Assembly: GCA_028823345.1 (NCBI GenBank)
Contig: JAPKBR010000035.1
Location: 1 to 34,875 of the forward strand
DNA: 34,875 nucleotides
Source: Planctomycetota bacterium
GTDB lineage: Bacteria; Planctomycetota; UBA1135; GCA-002686595
Direction: 5' to 3'
The notes beneath the pieces were generated by a model that was given only the letters and a program-made list of their open reading frames with translations, was not told the origin of the DNA and did not search any database. Made by a program: the position numbers and the translations under genes. Shown here one piece after another: positions 24,667 through 33,304 of the stretch; within the stretch, counting starts at the first letter, position 1, and each line of letters opens with the position of its first letter.

Positions 24667-26033
24667 TAGCGGCTGTCCTCCGAAGAAGCGGGGGTGGGTT
24701 GGATTTCCTCGGGCCGGGGAGCATCGGAAAGGGAGCGCCCGGGATCATCGGTGCTGGTGGCCAGTCGCACCTGCTCAAGGGTCTCGGCCCCTTGGATTTT
24801 CCAGCCATCTTCGCCCAAGCCCACGTTGTAGAGCGCTTTGTACCCGGTCGTGCGCCGGTGGAAGTGTCCAAAGTGGTGCACGGCCGCGTCCACTTGCCAC
24901 TGGGCCATGAGGTCAAAGGAGTTTGGCGTCAAGCTGGCCTTGACGGTTTCCATGGGTCCGTGCCGCAGGGCTTCCACCTCGGCGCGCGCGCCCCCCTCTT
25001 CCTGCATGGAGAGGCTTGTGAGCATCTCCGTGTAGAGGGTATCCAACAGAGCACCATCCACCGCGGTGGTCAGGGCTGCGTAGATTTCCTCTTCCCGGGT
25101 GCTGTCAAACGAGCGGTAGAGGTTGGTGTGCAGGGCGAGGAATATTTTTTGCGCAGCTGGTGCGGTGATATCCCCGTCTTGCGCGAGCCCTGGGTCCAGT
25201 CCGATGCCGAGGGCCAGTAAGAAACCAGCCAAGCTCAGGCCGAGACCTTGTCTGCGGCGTTCTGTTCTTGTGCCTGCGATGACCAAGCCCGCAATGCCTA
25301 GGCCGAGGCTTAACCACAGGCCTGGCCGTGTGCTAAGGCTGGGTGTTTCTGCGCGCAGGGAACCGGGGACTTCCAACATGCGCAGGCGTTCGGATTCAGG
25401 TGGCGCATTCCAGACCAGCTCGGGCGCGTCGTCCCGTAGAACAAAAGCTTCATGGGTGCCGTAGGCGATGACCCGCGTGCGCACCTCCAAGGGCGGAGCC
25501 AGGGCGCGTTCCTCGCTGACGGTCAAGTTGGGGGGATAGGTGCCCCAGGCAAAACGCAGGGTTTCGGCTGCCTCAGCGCTCGGGAATTCAAAACCAAGAC
25601 GGATGGTGGTCAAAGCCCGCGCTCCAAAGCGCGGGTAGTAGGGCATCCGTTCCAAGTCCGGCGGGGTCCAGTCGAAGTGGCTTAAGGTGCCGAACAGTCT
25701 CTTCCCATTGGCGTGCAGCTCGCTGTGATCCTCGAAATACCCGGCGAGAGCTTCCCGCAGGGGCTCGATCTCCACCGGATCGAGGCGGTAGGTGTCCTCG
25801 CGCAGGGCCCCGACCAACTCGTCCGCACAGGCGAGATTCAACTGCACCGAGAGCCGCACCAGGTCCGGCTCGACCCGCAGCTCGAAATCCAGATGGGGGC
25901 CATCCTGTGGATGCACGAGGGTTGATCGGGATCTTGTCAGGGGAGACCCAGCATCCACTGGGGACGCAGGGGGCCCAGGAGAGGATGATCCAGCCCCCGC
26001 GAGGACGGCAATAAAGAGGCCCAGAGACAGCAT
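24666..26033 (-). CDS. exported protein of unknown function, first gene of the metal-ABC operon
   Basis: 455 residues from ATG 26033 (the open frame continues upstream to 26840, but that part lies over the M28 gene and is not coding). A leader of about 15 residues precedes a Pro/Ser-rich stretch. The N-terminal two thirds (about 48-230) looks like a beta-rich periplasmic domain. Two hydrophobic helices (about 238-254 and 264-280) separate it from a C-terminal domain with VHHFGHFH at 385-392, a His cluster that could bind metal. I do not recognise a named family with confidence. Placed at the head of an operon with an FtsX/LolD transporter and a ZnuA-like protein, it is probably a structural or accessory part of the same system. 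Confidence 0.75.
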   Translation of the reverse strand: MLSLGLFIAVLAGAGSSSPGPPASPVDAGSPLTRSRSTLVHPQDGPHLDFELRVEPDLVRLSVQLNLACADELVGALREDTYRLDPVEIEPLREALAGYFEDHSELHANGKRLFGTLSHFDWTPPDLERMPYYPRFGARALTTIRLGFEFPSAEAAETLRFAWGTYPPNLTVSEERALAPPLEVRTRVIAYGTHEAFVLRDDAPELVWNAPPESERLRMLEVPGSLRAETPSLSTRPGLWLSLGLGIAGLVIAGTRTERRRQGLGLSLAGFLLALGIGLDPGLAQDGDITAPAAQKIFLALHTNLYRSFDSTREEEIYAALTTAVDGALLDTLYTEMLTSLSMQEEGGARAEVEALRHGPMETVKASLTPNSFDLMAQWQVDAAVHHFGHFHRRTTGYKALYNVGLGEDGWKIQGAETLEQVRLATSTDDPGRSLSDAPRPEEIQPTPASSEDSR

Positions 26034-26204
26034 AGGAGGTCGGTGGCTGGATTCTACGCTGCCAGCGCCCCCGTTCCTCTCCTGGGAATCACTTCCCCAG
26101 GACGGGCAAGTGACGGAAGTCTTGCACTGTCCTCTCGGTACGAGGCGTAGAAGCGGACTAGAATGGCTTTTGCGGCCTCCTTCGGTGGATCCGCCCCCAT
26201 CACG

Positions 26205-28250
26205 ATGATCCAGGCTCTTCGCCCCATTACCTACCTGTCCCTCAGCCTTTGCTGGGTGTTGCCGCTGCTCTCGCCGCAGGTCTTCGCCCAGTTGCCCGGC
26301 GAGGCCCCGATATCGCGAGCTCTTAAGGAGGCTGGCCCTGACGTATTGGAATACAACGACCATGTGGTCTTCCTCGCCAGTCCGTTCCTCGGAGGACGCT
26401 TGCCGGGAACCCGCGGCATGGAGATTGCCAAAGAGTATGTGGAACACTGGTTTGATAAGGCGGGCTTGACCCCGGCCTTCGAGGGGCTTGATGGTTTGCG
26501 CACCTCGTTCCGCCAACCTTTTGCCTTGGGGTTGCGACGCGCACTGGAGAGACAGTCCTTCGATATTGAAGGCATGAACCTCGTCGTGGGGGAGGACTAT
26601 TCCACCACCGGCCATGGATCCAGCGCAGACCTGGAAGGGGAACTGTGCTTCGTGGGCTATGGCATTAGCGAAGGCCCTGATGGATACACCGGTTTTCCGG
26701 AGGACTGCAATCTCGAAGGAAAGATCTGCGTGGTCCTGCGTTTTGAACCGCTCAACACTGAAGGTACGAGTCGTTGGGTGCGTAGGGGCTGGAGTCTGAA
26801 TGCGGGCTTCCAGATCAAATTCAATGCCCTTGCTTCCCATGGGGCGGCGGCAATCCTGTTGGTCAACACGCCTGGGGCAGCGGACCCGCGGACGAATTCG
26901 CTCTTGTCAGCATCCGGCGGAGTCGAACAGATGGTGGACTTGCCGGTGGTGCACGTGTCTACCGAAGCGGGGGCGCGGATCTTTGCCCACTGCGGTCAGG
27001 ATTTGGTGGCCTTGCGGAAGTTGGCCGATGAGGCCGGAGTTGTGCAGAACCTGGGCCATTCCGCGAAGGTCATGTGCCAGCTTACTGAGAGCGCACTGGT
27101 TGCTGAGAACGTGGGGGGGATTTTGCCCGGACGGGGTTCTCTTGCCGATGAAGTTGTGGTTGTGGGCGCGCACCTCGACCACCTGGGCATGGGCGCCTCT
27201 GGCTCCCGGGACAGCGCTAGCGCGGGTCGCGTTTTGCATCCCGGTGCAGATGACAACGCCTCGGGAGTCGCCGGGGTGATCATGATCGCCGAGAGCATGG
27301 CCAAGACCTATGAGGCACTGGCTCCCGAAGCAGATGCGCGTACGGTGCTATTCATGGCCTTTAGCGCAGAGGAGTCCGGGCTCAACGGCGCACGGCACTA
27401 CACAAACCAGCCGATCATGCCCATCGAGCATCACGCTCTGATGATCAACTTTGACATGATCGGGCGGATCGAAAACAAGCGCTTGTCTGTTTCGGGTGTG
27501 GGTACGGCCGAGGGAATGGAGGAATGGGTGCAGCCATTCTTTGATACTGGTGGCTTGACCATCGTCAGTCAGGCTGGAACTCCTGCCGCCAGCGACCACT
27601 ACACCTTCTATCAAAAGCGCGTGCCCGTGCTCTTTGGAATCATCGCGGACTTCCACGATGACTATCACACGCCGCGGGACACTTCGGACAAGATCAATCG
27701 GGTGGACGCGGTGGTGGCCACGCACATGTTCACCAAGATCGCCACATCGGCGGCACTGCGCCCGGAGCCGTTCCACTTCAAGAAAGCTCCCCGGGGAAGG
27801 CGGCCTCCGCAACGGTCCGAAGCGGCGGCCAAGCCCCCCGCCAAACCCGAGCCCAAGGGTGATGCTACTGAAGGGGGCGGCAAGGTTTCCGAACCTCCGC
27901 CCAGGGCCAAGCCCGCAGGTACAACGACTCCCGATCCAGTGCCTCCGACGGCCAAGGATGTGCTCCGAGAGCACATCAAGGTCTGCTTCGGTATTCGCCC
28001 CAGCTCCTACGAGCAGGGCACCCACGGGATCTTGGTGGGTTGCGTGACCGAAGGCGGCCCCGCTGAGACCGCGGGCGTGAAGGAGGGGGACCTGCTGATC
28101 CAGTGGGGCAAGCAAGAGGTCACGGACGTGAAGTCCTGGATGTGCATGCTGGCCAAGCACAAGGTGGGCGACCAACTCAAGGTCGTGGTCCTGCGTGATG
28201 AGCAGCGCGTCAAGTTGGACGTGACCCTCACGCCTGTCAGTCGGCGCTAG
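26205..28250 (+). CDS. secreted M28 metallopeptidase with PA and PDZ domains
   Basis: 681 residues from ATG 26205, which gives a good signal peptide (cleaved after QVFA, residue 28); an ATG at 26163 adds a poor leader. A protease-associated (PA) domain spans about 130-290. The M28 aminopeptidase domain carries the di-zinc ligands His323 (GAHLDH), Asp350 (GADDNASG), Glu389-Glu390 (AEESG), Asp417 (NFDMIGR) and His488 (DYHTPRDT). A Pro/Lys/Ala-rich linker (about 517-580) leads to a C-terminal PDZ domain (about 590-675). M28 enzymes with this layout are exported aminopeptidases that cleave N-terminal residues of peptides outside the cytoplasm. It diverges from the ABC operon. Confidence 0.9.
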   Translation: MIQALRPITYLSLSLCWVLPLLSPQVFAQLPGEAPISRALKEAGPDVLEYNDHVVFLASPFLGGRLPGTRGMEIAKEYVEHWFDKAGLTPAFEGLDGLRTSFRQPFALGLRRALERQSFDIEGMNLVVGEDYSTTGHGSSADLEGELCFVGYGISEGPDGYTGFPEDCNLEGKICVVLRFEPLNTEGTSRWVRRGWSLNAGFQIKFNALASHGAAAILLVNTPGAADPRTNSLLSASGGVEQMVDLPVVHVSTEAGARIFAHCGQDLVALRKLADEAGVVQNLGHSAKVMCQLTESALVAENVGGILPGRGSLADEVVVVGAHLDHLGMGASGSRDSASAGRVLHPGADDNASGVAGVIMIAESMAKTYEALAPEADARTVLFMAFSAEESGLNGARHYTNQPIMPIEHHALMINFDMIGRIENKRLSVSGVGTAEGMEEWVQPFFDTGGLTIVSQAGTPAASDHYTFYQKRVPVLFGIIADFHDDYHTPRDTSDKINRVDAVVATHMFTKIATSAALRPEPFHFKKAPRGRRPPQRSEAAAKPPAKPEPKGDATEGGGKVSEPPPRAKPAGTTTPDPVPPTAKDVLREHIKVCFGIRPSSYEQGTHGILVGCVTEGGPAETAGVKEGDLLIQWGKQEVTDVKSWMCMLAKHKVGDQLKVVVLRDEQRVKLDVTLTPVSRR

Positions 28251-28301
28251 ACGATCAAATCCCCAAGAGGCCGATCAACGGCCCAGGTGGATGGCTTTGG
28301 C

Positions 28302-30674
28302 TCAGCCCTCTTCCTGGTCTGGCTCTTTTGCACCGTCCTCTTCTTCTGAGGCTTCTTTTTCTTCGCGCTTAACCTCGTCCAGAGCTCGACGCATGGGGTT
28401 ATTGCTGCCCTTACCCTGCGAACGCAACTGGATACGGCCCTCTTCGATGCGCCGGGGCCAGTGGTTGTTGGAGCGATCAGCATCTGCGATTTCGCGCTGG
28501 GGATCGAGCTCTAGCCGCTCGATCGTGCCTTCGGTCACCAGCAGCTTGGAGACACGTAGGGAATTGGACTGCCAGATTTGGGCGGGCAGTTGAACCAGGT
28601 TGTCCGTGCCGTCGGTGTAATGCACTCGGATGTGTACGGGCATGGGCACACCGCCGCGGTCTTCCAGTTCCAGCTCGTAGAAATTGAGCGGCAATGCCAA
28701 AAGGCCCCGGTCTTCTTCCTTGATGTCCTTCAGGAGCGCCTCGTACTTGCGGGTATCCGCGGGGGTCACATCCAACTCATCAAAAGCATTGTAGAAGTCT
28801 AAGAGTCGCGGAAACCGGTCGCTGCGCTTAGGGCTCTCCGCATGGAGCTCCCTCGTCAGGGAAACCATGTTCCCATCGCGCTTGGCGCGCTTGATTTCGT
28901 TTTCGATCTCCGGGTCTTGGCTGGTCACGGTCCAGCGAGTGAGCCCGCTGATCGACTGGTCCACCTTATCGGTGGTATAAAACCATCCGCGCCAAAACCA
29001 ATCCAAGTCCACTGCCGAGGCGTCTTCCATGGTGCGGAATAGGTCCGCGGGTTCGGGGCGCTTGAAAGCCCAGCGGCGACAATACTCGCGGAAGGAAAAG
29101 TCGAACAGCTCGCGGCCCATGACGGTTTCGCGCAGAATATTCAGGGCCGTGGCGGGCTTGGCATAGGCATTGTTCCCAAACTGCAGCAGGCTTTCCGAGT
29201 TGGTCATGATCGGGACCTGATTCTCGCTGGTCATGAAGCCCACAATATTGTCGGGGAACCCGCGCCGTGAGGGATAGTCGGGGGCAAAAGACTGTTCCGC
29301 GAGGAATTGCACAAAGGTATTCAGACCCTCATCCATCCAGGTCCACTGCCGCTCATCCGAATTGATGATCATCGGGAACCAGTTGTGTCCCACTTCGTGA
29401 ATGATCACGCCAATCAGGCCGAGCTTGGTGCCTTTGCTGTAGGTGCCGTCCTTATTCGGGCGTGGGCCGTTGAAGCAAATCATCGGGTATTCCATGCCGC
29501 CCACCGGGCCGTTGACGCTAATCGCCACCGGGTAGGGGTAAGGGATCGCGTGTTCGGAATACACATCGAGGGTATGGGCCACCGCGTGGGTGGAATAACG
29601 GCTCCAAAGGGGCTCGCCTTCCGGGGGGAAATAGGACATGGCCCAAACCCGGCCCGTGCCTTCCACGTCTACTCCGAGGGCATCCCATGCAAAGCGCCGG
29701 GAAGAGGCCCAGGCGAAGTCCCGCACGTTCTTGGCGTGAAACTGCCAGGTCTTGGTGCCCGTGGGCTTGCCCTTGGTGCGCTCAGCGGCTTCATCGGGAG
29801 TCACGATCAGGGTCGGCTCATTCGCCTCCCAAGCGCTGGCCAATCGTTCGCGCCAGATGGGCTCCAGAACTTGGTCTGGGTTTTGCAGCTCGCCGGTGGA
29901 TGCAACCACGTGATCATTAGGCACGGTGATGTTTACTTGATAGTCGCCGAATTCCAGGGTGAACTCTCCGCTGCCCACAAACTGTTTGTTCTGCCAGCCG
30001 GCGTAGTCCGTGTAGGCGCACAGGCGCGGAAACCATTGGGCAATTTCATAGAGCCGTGTGCCATCAGCGAACTCCTCGTATCCCGTTCGTGCGCGCAGCC
30101 TCTTGGAATGGTTGATCAAGTAGGTCCAGCCGATGTCGAAGCTTGTGCTCGCACCGCTGACTAGGGGCTCGGGCAGATCCACGCGCATCATGGTGTCGTT
30201 GATCGTGTGAGGCAGGTCCTGACCGGTGCTATCGGTGACGCCAATGATCGTGCAGGACCCATCGAAATCCAGCTTGTGCATGATCGAGTGCATCTGGCCA
30301 TAGGCCATGCTGTTTAGCTCTGGCGCCAATTGGCTGAGGGCTCCGTGGGAGGCGGGGCTAAGGAGGTTGGGGTCGATCTGCACCCAAAGGTAGGACAAGG
30401 TGTCCGGCGATTGGTTGTGGTAGGTGATGCGTTCGCGACCGGTGATGCGGTTTTCGGTCTCGTCCAGGGCCACGTCGATCGCGTAGTCGACTTTTTGCTG
30501 CCAGTATTCCGCGCCCGGGGCACCGGATGCGGCGCGCTGGTCGTTGGGGGTGGGCAGGATCTCGTCCAATTGGCGGAAGCGATCGAGGGGGCGATCGTCC
30601 AGGGCGCTTGCAGAGAAAAAGCCAAACGCGACGAGCGCGCTGGAAACAATCAAAGGTAGGGGGGAGTGTTTCAT
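28302..30674 (-). CDS. secreted M1 family metallopeptidase (aminopeptidase N-like)
   Basis: 790 residues from ATG 30674, which gives the signal peptide (cleaved near SASA, residue 24); the frame extends further upstream but without coding sense and over the JAMM gene. The gluzincin site is intact: HEVGH at 426-430 and the third ligand Glu449 exactly 19 residues later in DEGLNTF. The exopeptidase motif usually G-x-M-E-N reads GGMEYP (392-397). The protein ends in a very acidic tail (REEKEASEEEDGAKEPDQEE). M1 enzymes remove N-terminal residues from peptides; with the M28 and M20 enzymes nearby it implies active peptide use. The divergence at E-N suggests altered substrate preference. Confidence 0.9.
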   Translation of the reverse strand: MKHSPLPLIVSSALVAFGFFSASALDDRPLDRFRQLDEILPTPNDQRAASGAPGAEYWQQKVDYAIDVALDETENRITGRERITYHNQSPDTLSYLWVQIDPNLLSPASHGALSQLAPELNSMAYGQMHSIMHKLDFDGSCTIIGVTDSTGQDLPHTINDTMMRVDLPEPLVSGASTSFDIGWTYLINHSKRLRARTGYEEFADGTRLYEIAQWFPRLCAYTDYAGWQNKQFVGSGEFTLEFGDYQVNITVPNDHVVASTGELQNPDQVLEPIWRERLASAWEANEPTLIVTPDEAAERTKGKPTGTKTWQFHAKNVRDFAWASSRRFAWDALGVDVEGTGRVWAMSYFPPEGEPLWSRYSTHAVAHTLDVYSEHAIPYPYPVAISVNGPVGGMEYPMICFNGPRPNKDGTYSKGTKLGLIGVIIHEVGHNWFPMIINSDERQWTWMDEGLNTFVQFLAEQSFAPDYPSRRGFPDNIVGFMTSENQVPIMTNSESLLQFGNNAYAKPATALNILRETVMGRELFDFSFREYCRRWAFKRPEPADLFRTMEDASAVDLDWFWRGWFYTTDKVDQSISGLTRWTVTSQDPEIENEIKRAKRDGNMVSLTRELHAESPKRSDRFPRLLDFYNAFDELDVTPADTRKYEALLKDIKEEDRGLLALPLNFYELELEDRGGVPMPVHIRVHYTDGTDNLVQLPAQIWQSNSLRVSKLLVTEGTIERLELDPQREIADADRSNNHWPRRIEEGRIQLRSQGKGSNNPMRRALDEVKREEKEASEEEDGAKEPDQEEG

Positions 30675-30763
30675 AGGGATCAGGACCGAGATTCTAACCG
30701 TGTTGCTTGGGAGGCACAGTGAACTTGGGCTCGAACAATCAGTAGGACTTACCCAAGCAGCAG

Positions 30764-31177
30764 TTAGGCGTCGGTCGCCCTCGCTTGGGGCAAATCCTTG
30801 CGCTCCAGGAGCTCGAAGACCCCGTCGCGCCGGCGCCAAAGGCCTATTGACGGGCGCTCTACGCCCAGCCCCAGGATCAGGCAGAGGCTCTCTTCAAAGG
30901 CCGCGCTCTCGTCCGCAGGGCTTGGATGCCAGTCCCCATGGGGGTGGCTATGCCAGGTGCCGATCCATTCCGCGCCTCCAAGGGCGCGGACAATGTCCTC
31001 GGCGGCCATCTCGAACTCCAGGTCTTCCATTGCGCGGTTCTGCACCTGAACCCAGGCCAGTTCCCGATCTGCCCCGCAAGTCAGCAATCCGCAGGCCTCC
31101 CTTGGGTGGGATTCTCGAGCCGCGGCCAACAACTGCTGGCAGAGCTGGGGGCTGAGCTGGGGGAGACCGGAGGTCAT
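30764..31177 (-). CDS. JAMM/MPN metalloprotease-like protein (Mov34/JAB1 family)
   Basis: A 137-residue single-domain zinc protease of the JAMM fold. The pattern is complete: Glu27 in PREACGLL, H76-S-H78-P in WHSHPH, and Ser86-x-x-Asp89 in PSPADE. Bacterial relatives remove or process ubiquitin-like sulfur carriers (ThiS/MoaD type), often next to cysteine-synthase genes, but none is here. It is 89 bases upstream of the M1 aminopeptidase on the same strand and separated from the gene before it by a strong terminator. No signal peptide, so cytoplasmic. The target is unknown. Confidence 0.85.
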   Translation of the reverse strand: MTSGLPQLSPQLCQQLLAAARESHPREACGLLTCGADRELAWVQVQNRAMEDLEFEMAAEDIVRALGGAEWIGTWHSHPHGDWHPSPADESAAFEESLCLILGLGVERPSIGLWRRRDGVFELLERKDLPQARATDA

Positions 31178-31214
31178 GGGCCCAGCCTAGCGGAGACCCG
31201 AGCCCTAAAACAAA

Positions 31215-31250
31215 ACCCGGGGGCCTCCTCGCAAGAGAAGGCCCCCGGGT
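31215..31250 (-). terminator. strong intrinsic terminator after the coiled-coil protein
   Basis: A perfect 12-bp GC-rich stem (31215-31226 with 31239-31250) encloses a CTC/GAG inner stem closed by a GCAA tetraloop. On the minus strand it is followed by TTTTGTTTT, giving the classic stem-plus-U-run form. It lies 24 bases beyond the stop of the Gly/Arg-tailed protein and ahead of the JAMM gene, so it ends that transcript. Confidence 0.92.
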
Positions 31251-31273
31251 GAAGCAGGAAGAGGCGTTGGAGC

Positions 31274-32041
31274 CTAGACTCCGCCGCGATTGCCGCCGCG
31301 GTTGCCGCCGCCCGTGTTTCCACCGCCGCCACCGCGACCGCCCCGGCCGAAGCCAGAGTTGTCGTTGGCGAAATCCGACTGGTAGGTCTCGTATTGGCTC
31401 GGGCTAAGGAAGCCCTGTAGGGCTGCGGCGGAGGTCTCGCGGATTTCCGTCATTCCGTCGCGCATCAGGTCGCGGCTATCGGCGCCCCAACCATTCTCAC
31501 GGATGTCGCTCATCAGTTCGCTCGATGCGGCGCGCGTCTCGGTCAGGGTGGTGCGCATGCTGGAGAGCTGATCGTTGTTCAGGCCGAGCTTCTCGCTCAT
31601 TTCGGAAAGCTGGTCTTCCATGCGCTTTTCATCACGTTCGGCCCGGGCGAGATCTCGCTCTTCGGATTTGCGGGCATCGATTGCATCGTTGGCGTCCTTC
31701 ACCCAGTTCTCAAAGTTGGGGGGCATGGCCGCGGCGGGGTTGTTGAGTTGAGCCATGTAGTCCTTGAGTTGGTCCATCACATCATCCATGTCCACAGCAT
31801 TGGCTTCGGGCACTTCGCGGCGCACGGATGCTTGGGCCATCTCCATTTCCATCTCGTTGAGACGGTTGGTGATCTGGTCAAACTGCTTCATGACCCCGGA
31901 AAGGTCGACCTCCGCAGCTTGAGTCCCAAGGGCGGGGTTTACTTCCACAGTGGGGGAGGGAAAGATAACGCTACTCAGGCTGGCGCCGGCGATGCCGGTA
32001 ATGAGGCCGATGGCGGCCACGAGGGGGAGATTGTTGGTCAT
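31274..32041 (-). CDS. membrane-anchored coiled-coil protein with Gly/Arg-rich tail, unknown function
   Basis: 255 residues from ATG 32041 (the TTG-opened extension to 32080 is unlikely). A single hydrophobic segment (about 5-25) anchors or exports it. The middle is charged and helical (for example the RAERDEKRMEDQLSEMSEKL stretch), typical of coiled coil. The tail is built of RGG and GGN repeats (GRGGRGGGGG, GGNRGGNRGG). I do not recognise a named family. It lies 69 bases after another exported protein with RGG tracts, on the same strand, so the two probably work together. A strong terminator follows. Confidence 0.72.
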   Translation of the reverse strand: MTNNLPLVAAIGLITGIAGASLSSVIFPSPTVEVNPALGTQAAEVDLSGVMKQFDQITNRLNEMEMEMAQASVRREVPEANAVDMDDVMDQLKDYMAQLNNPAAAMPPNFENWVKDANDAIDARKSEERDLARAERDEKRMEDQLSEMSEKLGLNNDQLSSMRTTLTETRAASSELMSDIRENGWGADSRDLMRDGMTEIRETSAAALQGFLSPSQYETYQSDFANDNSGFGRGGRGGGGGNTGGGNRGGNRGGV

Positions 32042-32110
32042 GGTACTGGGTTGTGTGTCAATGTGGCCAACCCACCACAAGAGCGGATTAGCTGAAAAAA
32101 GTTGGTTTGT

Positions 32111-33166
32111 TTAGTCGGCGCTGATCGTGACTTCGATCTCGATCTCACCTTCGGTGGTGGAGCTCATGGACATTTCCCGGTCGCCCCGGGACATGTTGCG
32201 TTCCATGTCTTGAACAAAGTCACCGCTCAGGCTGAGGCTGACTGCACGTTGTTCCTTGAGAGACCAGAGCAGCTGGCCTTCGAGCTCGAGCTCGACGCTG
32301 GTTTCCAGCGCGCTGGTGGAGTAGATGCTGAGGGGAGACCAGAGGCCGCCACCGCCGCCGCGACCACCACGGCCGCCGAATTCGCGCTCGGGCAGAGTGC
32401 CTTCCGCTTCGATTTCGAGGCTGATCACGATGCACTCGACGCCGTCCACGTCTTCGGTCTCGTCGGTCCAGGTGGCTTCGCCTTCCCAGTCGAGGTTGGA
32501 CATAGCAGTGCCGTTGAAGCCGCTGCGGCCACCACCGCCTCCACGACGACCACCCCCGCGCTCGCCGCGTTCGCCGCGTTCCTCTGTGCGCTCCGCACGA
32601 CCAAACAGGGTGCCTTCCAGGCCGAGGCCCAGGCCAGCCACGAGGGCTTCAGCATCCAGGTCCCAGGAGTCGCCCTCCTCCAGCTCTTCGCCGGACAGTA
32701 GAGCGTCGATTTCTTGGGTCATCAGGAGCGACGCGAAATCGGCTCCTTCAGGCTCGTCTCCATCTTTGACCTCGACTTCGAGGTCTCCGTTCTCCGCAAG
32801 GGAGAGGACCAGTACGAGGCCCTCGGATTCGCTGCTGCGCTCGAAATCCTGGGGCTCGTCTCGGAAAGTCATGGAACCTTCCATGGAGATCGTTTCCAGG
32901 GTGCGCTGCACCTTGGTGGGCGCGCCCTCGTCATGGGCAAGAACCTCGTCGATGGTGGTGATGGTTAACTCACGTTCGTTCGCGCCGCCGCCACCGAAGC
33001 CACCTTCGCGTTCCTCACCATCAACCACCATGACCATGTCGACCATTTCGGAGGAAACGGTCATGACTCGTTCCACGCGCAAGCTTCGCTCGGCGGTGTA
33101 GTCGGTGGAAATGGTGGTGCCGAAAAGGGCAAGAGGAGAAAGAAGCAGGCAGGTGATGGTCTTCAT
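32111..33166 (-). CDS. exported protein with internal Gly/Arg tracts, unknown function
   Basis: 351 residues with a signal peptide (MKTITCLLLSPLALFGTTIS). The body is strongly acidic (many Glu/Asp) and beta-rich, with two internal Gly/Arg tracts, GERGERGGGRRGGGGGR near 195-215 and GGRGGRGGGGG near 265-278. It ends with a long acidic, Thr/Glu-rich strand. I do not recognise a family. The acidic body and basic Gly-Arg tracts may bind one another or a polyanion. It is followed after 69 bases by the coiled-coil protein that has a similar RGG tail. Confidence 0.7.
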   Translation of the reverse strand: MKTITCLLLSPLALFGTTISTDYTAERSLRVERVMTVSSEMVDMVMVVDGEEREGGFGGGGANERELTITTIDEVLAHDEGAPTKVQRTLETISMEGSMTFRDEPQDFERSSESEGLVLVLSLAENGDLEVEVKDGDEPEGADFASLLMTQEIDALLSGEELEEGDSWDLDAEALVAGLGLGLEGTLFGRAERTEERGERGERGGGRRGGGGGRSGFNGTAMSNLDWEGEATWTDETEDVDGVECIVISLEIEAEGTLPEREFGGRGGRGGGGGLWSPLSIYSTSALETSVELELEGQLLWSLKEQRAVSLSLSGDFVQDMERNMSRGDREMSMSSTTEGEIEIEVTISAD

Positions 33167-33304
33167 GGGAATCGGGGAGAGGGTTTCGAGGGGCTATGAT
33201 CCATCTTCTGGGGGGGGAGAGCAACCCATTGGGTGCCCGCGGTTGCCAGTTGCGCTGTTCCTGTTGCGAGTGGAGCCGATCGTCCCAGTACGGGTCTGGG
33301 GCGC

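Noticed and set aside
26034..26204. Zur/Fur-type operator between the ABC operon and the M28 gene
   Set aside because: I looked for an AT-rich inverted repeat of the Zur kind and saw none; the segment is GC-rich.
24666..26840. 724-residue open frame extending the ABC-operon head gene upstream
   Set aside because: The part above 26033 runs antisense through the M28 peptidase gene and has no signal or coding character; the leader at ATG 26033 (MLSLGLFIAV) is a proper export signal.
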